Shown in pieces: positions 57,407-64,000 of a stretch of DNA of 64,000 bases. A model generated the notes under the pieces. It was not told where the DNA came from. It saw only the letters and a program-made list of their open reading frames with translations, and made no database searches. The translations under genes were made by a program, and so were the position numbers. Positions within the stretch are counted from its first letter, which is position 1. Each line of letters starts with the position of its first letter. Origin of the DNA: Sternotherus odoratus (Eukaryota; Chordata; Testudines; Kinosternidae); assembly GCA_032164245.1 (NCBI GenBank), contig JAVMKO010000003.1, positions 64,364,390-64,428,389 on the forward strand. Direction: 5' to 3'.

Positions 57407-58294
57407 CATCACCGACAAGCACAGGCACAACACTGAAAATAGTTATGATGACGTGCTCCTGAAGAGCCAACAAGACGAAATATATATATATATATTTGTA
57501 TGATCTATAAATTGAGTGACTACTATGTTACATTTTTAATTGCAAGAAGCTGAAGAGCTTTTTTCCATAGATCAGATGGAAACTTCAGGGCAGGACATAT
57601 TTTAGGATTAAAATGTTGAGACTAAATTCCAAAACACCGAGAAACATCAAAATATGCATTCAGATACAGAAGTATACATGCAGACCAGCTACTTGCTGAT
57701 GCTTGTTGCATACACAAATTGTCTTCACATACTTTACACTTTCAAATGTACATGTATGTTTTGTGCAAGCAATCACCTCTTTGTATACGAATGTGCATAT
57801 TTTGTGGGCACAACCTAGACACTAATGTTAAAAAGTTAGCTACGTGTGTCCCAACTATAAACAGCACTCAGCAACATTTCTCAGTCCATGAAGTCTTTTT
57901 TCCATTTGTAGGTACGGTAGTTTCCCAAAGATGATATTTTTGGGTCTACTACTGTATATTAGCTTACTAAATCAGCACACTTATTTATTTTTTCCTCTTC
58001 AGAAACATGTACTTCCTCAAATATGAGGATTTGCTTTTAAGCACATGAGATCTGTCTGATTAAATAGTCAGGCTGACATTAGTATAGCTTTGAAAAAGTT
58101 TTCTGCCATGAGCAATTCCAACAACTATTTATTTTACTCCTTTTCATTCCCCAAACATTGTATTCAGGGATAAACTTTGCCACACCCATTTGTTATATTT
58201 TAGTTCTATTTAATTGGTTCTGAGAGTCCAAGTATTATTTTATGCCTATCCTGTTCTTCTGTGGACTTCCAAATCATATTCCTTTTTCAAAACA
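57407..58294. other. No gene seen
   Basis: AT-rich, with a (TA)n run at 57,479-57,497; no repeat family or gene recognised. Confidence 0.45.
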
Positions 58295-58540
58295 GTTCAG
58301 GTTAGGGCACTGGGCTGAGATTCAGGAGACCTGGAAGGTGGCATTGCCACTGATCTGTGGCATTGTGGTCTTAAGCAAGTCACTTAGCTCATGTTCCCCT
58401 CTCACCCATTGCCTGTTTTGTCGATTTGGTCTGTATGCATTTGGTGTTAGAGACCCTCTTACAGTGTGTTGGTACAGTGTCTAATACAAGCTCCAATCTT
58501 CCAGGCACTGCTGTATAGAATAATAAAGTGGCCTTAAGGC
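58295..58540 (+). mobile_element. Degenerate SINE (CORE-type head)
   Basis: AGGTTAGGGCACTGGGCTGA, TTCAGGAGACCTGGAAGG and GGTCTTAAGCAAGTCACTTA fit the tRNA-like head and core. Downstream GTACAGTGTCTAATACAAG fits a diverged tail. Confidence 0.6.
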
Positions 58541-59439
58541 CTTTAAGTGGTCAGTTCCTGAGAGGTCTTACATCAGTGGCATAAATTACAGCTGCTCCCG
58601 TGTAGCTTGAATTTGTGCAAGGGCCAAGCAATTCAGGATCAGGGAGCCACAACCAGTTTTCCGTGCCCCTTTCCCTCTCCCTCTCCCTCCCCCATTTCCC
58701 ACTTCGTTTAAATGGAGCGTGGTAGAGAACTGAGAACATTAAACAAAGCTATGTAGTTTCTCATGGCACTGCCCACAACCAGTATTTCTTTCACTGCCAT
58801 AGGCAGTGACTTTTAAATTTTCTTTTTAGGCCACCAGCTGTCAGATGGTAACAATTTTCATTCACTTGCTGATGAGAGCTGGTTTTGAACTTTAATCCAG
58901 TCCATGTCTTAATTGTGGAGGCAAATACTTTGTTAGCTGAAGAAACTTCAAAACATTTTTAAAAACAGCCCTTGCCTAGCAGTGCAGCTTTGAAAGGTAA
59001 AAACAAGCCAGCTAACAAAACAAACAAACAAAAAAAATAAGCACCAGTGCTGCAAAGAGCAGGAAAAGAGCATCTTGTGCAGAGAAAGAGGTAGACATTT
59101 ACTAGACGTCCATGATGCTATTTCTGCATCAGTCTGACGTATATGAGAACATTCTTTCAAAGGAAATCTAGGAGTTAAAGATCATATTTACTCTATTTAT
59201 TTATTTATCATCTTCATAGGATCTAGGAGCCTAGTCATGGATCAGAATGTCAATGTGTTAGGTTCTGTACAAATACAGAACAAAAAGATGGTCCCTGCCT
59301 CAAAGATTTTGCAATGTAAATATAAGACAAGAGACACTAGGGAGTACAGATAGTTGGGGGAGCACAAGGAAACAAAATGAAAAATATTGGTCAGCATGTA
59401 AACCAGGGGTCTTACCCTCAAATCATCTCAGTTCATTGT
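58541..59439. other. No gene; SINE-tail scrap on minus strand
   Basis: About 59,250-59,330 (TTAGGTTCTGTACAAATAC, AAAAAGATGGTCCCTGCC, TCAAAGATTTTGCAATGT) looks like the inverse of the SINE tail family. A GA/CT-rich run lies near 58,670-58,690. Confidence 0.45.
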
Positions 59440-59635
59440 TCCCAAGACCACAAGGGAGCACTGTGATCAGCTAGTCTGACCTCCTGGCTGTACACAGACT
59501 GTAGAACTTCCCCCAAAATAATTCCTAGAGCACATCTTTTAGACGAACAGACAATTTGGATTTTTAAATGGTCAAAAATTGGCAAATCCACTTAGTAAAT
59601 TGATCCAATAGTTAATTACCCTCATTGTCAACAAA

Positions 59636-59857
59636 TTACATTATTTCCAGTCTGAATTTGTCTAGCTTTGGTTTGTAGCCACTGGATCGTGTTATACCTT
59701 TCTCTGCTAGACTGAAGAGCCCATTATGAAATATTTGTTTCCCATGGAGATACTTACAGATTGTAAATAAATCACCCCTTAACTTCTTTGTTAAGCTAAA
59801 TAAATTGAACTCCTTTAGTCTGTCACTGTAAGACATGTTTTGTAATCCTTTAACCAT
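59636..59857 (-). pseudogene. CR1 ORF2, C-terminal segment
   Basis: A 73-codon open stretch reading SYSDRLKEFNLFSLTKKLRG, then DLFTICKYLHGKQIFHNGLF. It corresponds to the CR1 C-terminal region with RLxxLxLFSLxxxRLRGDL and YKYLxG. It is separated from the RT by the hAT insertion at 59,935-60,383. Confidence 0.85.
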
Positions 59858-59934
59858 TATTGTAGCTCTTCTCTGAACTTTTTCCTATTTATCAACATCC
59901 TTCTTGAATTCTGAGCACCAGAACTGGACATGGT

Positions 59935-60383
59935 CATAGGCGCCAACTCTTTTCCCTGGGTGCTCGAGCCCCTCTCTGATCTCTGCCCCGCCCTCCACTC
60001 CACCCCTTTCATGAGGCCCTTCCCCTGCTCTGCTTCTTCCCACCCCTTCCCCATCCCCATTCTAATCCCTTCCCCAAAGTTCCCACCCCAACTCTACCCC
60101 CTCCCTGCCCCTATTCCAACTCCTTCCTGAAATTCCCACCCCAGCCCCACCTCTTCCCTGTCTCCTCCCCTGAGTGTGACACATTTCCGCTCCCCCCTTC
60201 CCTCCCCCCCCCCGAATTTGCTAACGCTGCCAAACAGCTGTTTGCACTGTCCGGGGAGGGAAGCGCTGGGAGGTAGGTGGAGGAGCGGGAATGAGGTGCA
60301 CTCAGGAGGGGGGAGGAGGAGAAGGTGGGTGAGAGGAGCTTGGCTGCTGGTGGCTAATCTTTCCCTGGGAGTCGGCACCTATG
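59935..60383. mobile_element. hAT MITE with exact 8-bp TSD, in CR1 ORF2
   Basis: 449 bp with ends CATAGGCGCCAACTC and GAGTCGGCACCTATG, flanked by GACATGGT at 59,927-59,934 and 60,384-60,391. Eight bases is the hAT target length. The inside is C-rich then G-rich (CCCCTTTCATG, CCACCCC; GGGAGGAGGAG), giving Pro/Ser-rich frames with no transposase. Confidence 0.9.
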
Positions 60384-60539
60384 GACATGGTAGTCCAATA
60401 GTGGTCACAGCATTGCCAAAAACAGAGGTAAAATACTTCTGTACTCCTATGCGAAATTCCCCTGTACATGCATCCCAGGACTGCATAAGTGTTTTGGCCA
60501 CACATCACATTGGGAATTCATGTTCAACTGATTAGCCAC

Positions 60540-61300
60540 CATGACCACCAAATCCTTTTCAGAGTCACTGCTTCCCAGGACAGAGTCCTTCATTCTGTAA
60601 GTTTTGATCTTAGATGTATATTTTTACATTTAGCCATACTAAATCACATATTGTTTGCGGGTACCCAGTTTACCAAGTGATCCAGATTGCTCTGAATCAA
60701 TGACCTACTCCCATCATTATTTACTACTCCCCCATTTTTTGTGTTATCTGCAAACTTTATAAGTGATTATTTTGTTTTCTTCCAGTGCATTGATAAAAAT
60801 GTTAAATAGCGTAGGGCCAAGAACTCATCCCTGAGGGAGCCTACTGGAAACACGGCTCTATGACAATTCCATGTATAAAATTACATTTTGAGACCTATCA
60901 GTTAGCCTGTTTTTAATCCATTTAATGTGCCATGTTAATTTTATATCATTCTAGTTCTTAATCCAAATGTTGTACGGTACCAAATCAAACACTTTATGGA
61001 AATCTAAATATATTACATCAGCACTATTACCTTTATCAACCAAACTTGTGATCTTATCAAAAAAAGACATTAAGTTAGTTTGATACGATCTATTTTCTAT
61101 AAACCCATGATTATTTCCATTTATTACATTACCCTCCTTTACTTCTTTATTAAATGACTCCTGTATCAGCCACTTCATTATCGTGCCTGAAATGGATGAC
61201 AGTCTTCTAATATCTTGGGTGATCTTGTTCACCTTTTTTTAAAATTGGACCAAAATTAGCTTTCTTCCAGCCTTCGAGACCTTTCCCAGTGCTCCAATCA
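60540..61300 (-). pseudogene. CR1 reverse transcriptase domain, broken
   Basis: On the minus strand: GFIENRSYQTNLMSFFDKIT, then LVDKGNSADVIYLDFHKVFD (the YLDF aspartate near 61,003), then a PQG-VLGPTLFNIFIN segment (about 60,780-60,840), then KFADNTKNG at about 60,735-60,757 where active copies have FADD. The second catalytic aspartate is Asn here. Stops lie in every long frame. The domain made cDNA at the nicked target in its active ancestor. Confidence 0.85.
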
Positions 61301-61406
61301 TTACTGAAAAGGAATATTAATGTTCAGCGAGCTCATCAGTCAGCTCTTTTGAACTTCTTGGATGCAAGTTATCTGGACTTGCTCATTTTAAAATGTCGTT
61401 ATTTTA

Positions 61407-62124
61407 GGGCTTGGCTACACTTGCACGTTGTATCGCAATAAAGCTGCCCAGAGCACTCTACCTTACTCCTCGTCCACACTGGCAAGGCATGTAGAGCGCT
61501 CTGACTCCCTGGCTAGAGCGCTCCTGGTACTCCACCCTGGTGAGAGGGATAAGGTCTGATGTGTATGGGTGAGATGCTTCAGCATCAGTGTGAACGAGGA
61601 GTTACGTTACTGCGCTCTGATTGACTTTTGGAAACGTCCCATAATCCCCTTAAGCCAAGTGGTGACTCTTCTCATTGTTGTAAAATTGCTGCAGGAATGC
61701 GGAAGTGCCCTTTCAAAGCTCCGTTTCAGACAGCTGCAGCTTATCTGCTCCGGGGCAAAGTAAACAGTAAATGTTTGCTTTGAGTGAGTGAGAGAGAGGC
61801 GGGTGGGGGAAGAGGGGTGTGAACTTACAAGACAGCATGCTGACACACTCTCTGCACCCCAAAAACCCACTCTCTCTCCCCCCACATAAATACAACACAC
61901 TCCCTGTCACACTCCGCCCCACCCCCCGCATTTGAAAAGCACGTTGTAGCCACTTCAACGCTGGGATAGCTGCCCATAATGCACCACTCCCAATGCAGCT
62001 GCAAGTGCCACAAATATGGCCACGCCAGTGCGCTTGCAGCTGTCAGTGTGGACAGACTGGAGCGCTTTCCTTAGTGCGTTCTCCAAAGGCTGGTTTAACT
62101 CAAAGTGCTCTAGTAGCCAAGCCC
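61407..62124. mobile_element. PIF/Harbinger-type element (family A, copy 2), in CR1
   Basis: 718 bp, ends GGGCTTGGCTACACTTGCA and CTCTAGTAGCCAAGCCC, flanked by TTA at 61,404-61,406 and 62,125-62,127. It shares blocks with copy 1 (22,204-23,747). No transposase is recognised; frames in it are on both strands and unlike known proteins. It interrupts CR1 between the RT and the connector. Confidence 0.9.
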
Positions 62125-62339
62125 TTAGTAGCCTCTATTTAACATCCTCAAGACATACTAGTGGAATGGAAAGAGTGTTATCAACACAATGTGATGGAAC
62201 TATGTCATCTGGTTTTTCTGCCAGCTACAGAACAGAAATATCTATTGAACATGTCTGCCTTTTCTGCATTATTATTGATAATTCTACCATTTCCATCTAG
62301 CAATGGACCAAACCATTGTCATGATTCTTTTTGTTCTTA

Positions 62340-62545
62340 GTATACTTTTAAAACTCTTTCTTATTGTCCTTAAGTCTGCTGGCCATAGAGTGCACCTTGT
62401 GTTTCCTTGCTTCCCTTATCAATTTTCTACAAATGCTAACTTCTGACTTATACTCATTACTATCAACTTCCCTTTTCTTACATTTGTTATATAGTAATTT
62501 TAATTGTTTATAGCTGCCTTCATTTTCCCTCTCAACCATATTGGT
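62340..62545 (-). pseudogene. CR1 ORF2 connector segment
   Basis: A 63-codon frame reading KLLYNKCKKREVDSNEYKSE, then SICRKLIREARKHKVHSMAS and RLKDNKKEF. It matches the Lys/Arg-rich helical region between the endonuclease and RT of CR1 ORF2. Confidence 0.75.
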
Positions 62546-62799
62546 GTTTTAACCAGCACAACCTTCTTCCTCGATTGTGGCTTTTGGGGAATCTAATAAG
62601 GTATACTTAATTGATTCCCAATATTATTCACATTTTTCTGATTAAACTCTTCCTTTTATCTGATTTGGCTCATAATTGTTTTCAGCTTTGTGAATTAGGC
62701 CCTGTGAAAGCACTAAGTACATATATTACTGGTTTGGACTTTATTCTGCTTGCACATTATAAATATGATCAAGTCATGATCACTTGTACCTAAGCTATA

Positions 62800-63440
62800 A
62801 TTAATTTTTAGTTCTGTGTACAGTTCCTTTTTATCTGTGAGGACAAAGTCTAATAAAAAATTCCCGTGTTGGCTGCTACAGCTTTGGAGTTAGGAAATTG
62901 TCATCTATAATGTTTAGACATTCCAAGGATGTTTTAGTATTGGTAGCATGAGACCTCCAAATATGTCATTCAAATAGAAGTTCCCCATGATCACACAGGG
63001 TTTTTTTCCCCTCACATTATAGATAGGTGTGCAATCCTATTCCTTAGTGTAATTTGCTGATCTGTAGCAGACACCAGCTAACACCCAGTCTTGTGCTCTA
63101 TCTGTTAGGACACTGATCCATAAGCTTTCAAGATCACTTTCTTCTGAGTCATCAATGACTTGGAAACAGGTGATGCCATTTTTAACATAGACTGCCACAC
63201 CCTCTCTTCTTGTGCCAACTCAGTCTTTCCTAAATAGATTATTACTATTGATTTTAACATTCCAATCATGATGTCCCATCAGGTTTCAGTAATACCAACT
63301 AGATAAAATTTGTACAGTACTCATAAATGAGCAATTCCAGTTTCCCTTGTTTGTCATCCAATAATAATAATTCATGTCCTTTGATTCCTTGATTAATTTT
63401 GTTCCCAACATCTCAGTTTTGTGCTCAGTGCTCATATTTT
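62800..63440 (-). pseudogene. CR1 APE-type endonuclease domain, broken
   Basis: Minus-strand fragments in order: VGTRREGVAVYVKNGITCFQ, VIDDSEESDLESLWISVLTD, LAGVCYRSANYTKE, then CVIMGNFYLNDIFGG at about 62,953-63,000 where the family has GDFN, then a PTRE segment. This domain cuts target DNA in CR1. The GDFN-type motif is changed to GNFY and stops interrupt the frame. Confidence 0.8.
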
Positions 63441-63465
63441 CCCTTTTTACCCTCAATATTTGCTA

Positions 63466-64000
63466 TTAGTTTAACCTCTTCCTGATTAGTCTAGCCATCT
63501 TGTCCACGTGAATGATCTCCCTTCTACTGAGGTGGAGCCCATCCAAACTCTACAGCCTCTCCCCCTATATAGAAAGTGGACAAATGTTCCAAAAAACCCA
63601 AACCCTCCATCCTATACCATACCCTTTATCTAGCCAGCAGTTCATTTCCAAATTCTTCTGCCTCTTGTCTTTCTTCACTTATGAGGCAGGAAAAATCTCA
63701 GAGAAGATCACTTGGATAGTCTTCTACAGCATGTTTCTGAATTCCTGGAAGTGAACTACTATCTGCAGGATATCCCAAAACATAGTGTCATTGGTGTCAA
63801 TATGAACCATCACCAATGGACCCTTGCTGATCGATTTCAGAAGCCTATCTTGTGTCTTGGCTCCAGGAAACCAGTACCCTGTCCTGTTGTCCGCTTGTCT
63901 CTTACAGAATGTTCTTTCAATTCCTCTGAATATTGAATCTCCAAAAAGGATTGTCTGTCTTCCTTGAGCAGTTAGATAACTCTTTGCAGGATAGCTTAAT
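63466..64000 (-). pseudogene. CR1 ORF1 esterase (SGNH-type) domain, partial
   Basis: The minus strand reads GPLVMVHIDTNDTMFWDILQ (63,781-63,820), at the HxGTND block of SGNH esterases with Gly changed to Asp. It ends with LDGLHLSRREIIHVDKMARL IRKRLN and a stop at 63,466-63,468. DGLH is the DxxH catalytic motif. CR1-type ORF1 proteins are known to carry such a domain. At least one stop interrupts it, and its N-terminal part is outside the window. Confidence 0.8.

Larger units (their letters stand above)
59440..64000 (-). mobile_element. CR1 LINE, long copy running off the window
   Basis: On the minus strand, from the right edge: the ORF1 esterase region (stop at 63,466-63,468), ORF2 endonuclease, connector, reverse transcriptase, the ORF2 end near 59,640 and the 3' UTR to about 59,440. 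The order is that of a near full-length CR1. Many stops and frameshifts show it is old. Two later insertions interrupt it: a hAT at 59,935-60,383 and Harbinger family A at 61,407-62,124. The 5' part lies beyond 64,000. Confidence 0.9.

Overview
This is vertebrate nuclear DNA from an intron or intergenic region. No host protein-coding exon, rRNA or functional tRNA gene can be supported. The repeat families (CR1 LINEs, Penelope-like elements, PIF/Harbinger and hAT cut-and-paste elements, CORE/MIR-like SINEs) match the mixture I know from turtles, with crocodilians as second choice. I judge a turtle most likely; this is recognition from memory, not a database result. No reading frame looks like a host gene, and the recognisable coding remnants all belong to transposons.

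Layout. 0-10 kb: mostly unannotated DNA, with a C-rich minisatellite at 1.65-2.06 kb, a hAT-like element at 3.0-3.3 kb and a Harbinger MITE at 9.69-10.05 kb. 10.9-11.8 kb: a Penelope-like element (PLE) with inverted arms and a 12-bp target-site duplication (TSD). 12-22 kb: degenerate SINE, hAT and Harbinger remnants. 22.2-24.0 kb: a Harbinger element containing a CR1 3' end and a second MITE, followed by a large foldback. 26.2-27.8 kb: the best PLE copy, with a GIY-YIG endonuclease frame on the minus strand, an RT-proximal remnant on the plus strand and a nested MITE. 28-34 kb: CR1 scraps, three LTR-like promoter regions, a small PLE foldback inside a SINE tail, a MITE and a short palindromic MITE. 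36-43 kb: a foldback of two tRNA-like heads, a pogo-type MITE with a GC-rich minisatellite, a long GAAA microsatellite, and a CORE-SINE carrying an inserted palindrome. 43.1-45.0 kb: a 1.8-kb Harbinger element with a broken Myb/SANT-like accessory gene. 47-57 kb: hAT, a MITE disrupted by a hAT, another PLE foldback and MIR-like pieces. 59.4-64 kb: a long minus-strand CR1 running off the window end, with ORF2 (endonuclease and RT) and the ORF1 esterase recognisable, interrupted by one hAT and one Harbinger element.

The best-supported observations are structural. Four PLE insertions have exact 11-15 bp TSDs, and all carry their terminal region in both orientations. One of them joins two different parts of the PLE protein in opposite orientations, as a 5' inversion would. 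PLE ends contain a hammerhead-like core, as is known for this class. Many Harbinger-type elements have exact TWA-type target duplications, and two element types with different ends share one internal hairpin.
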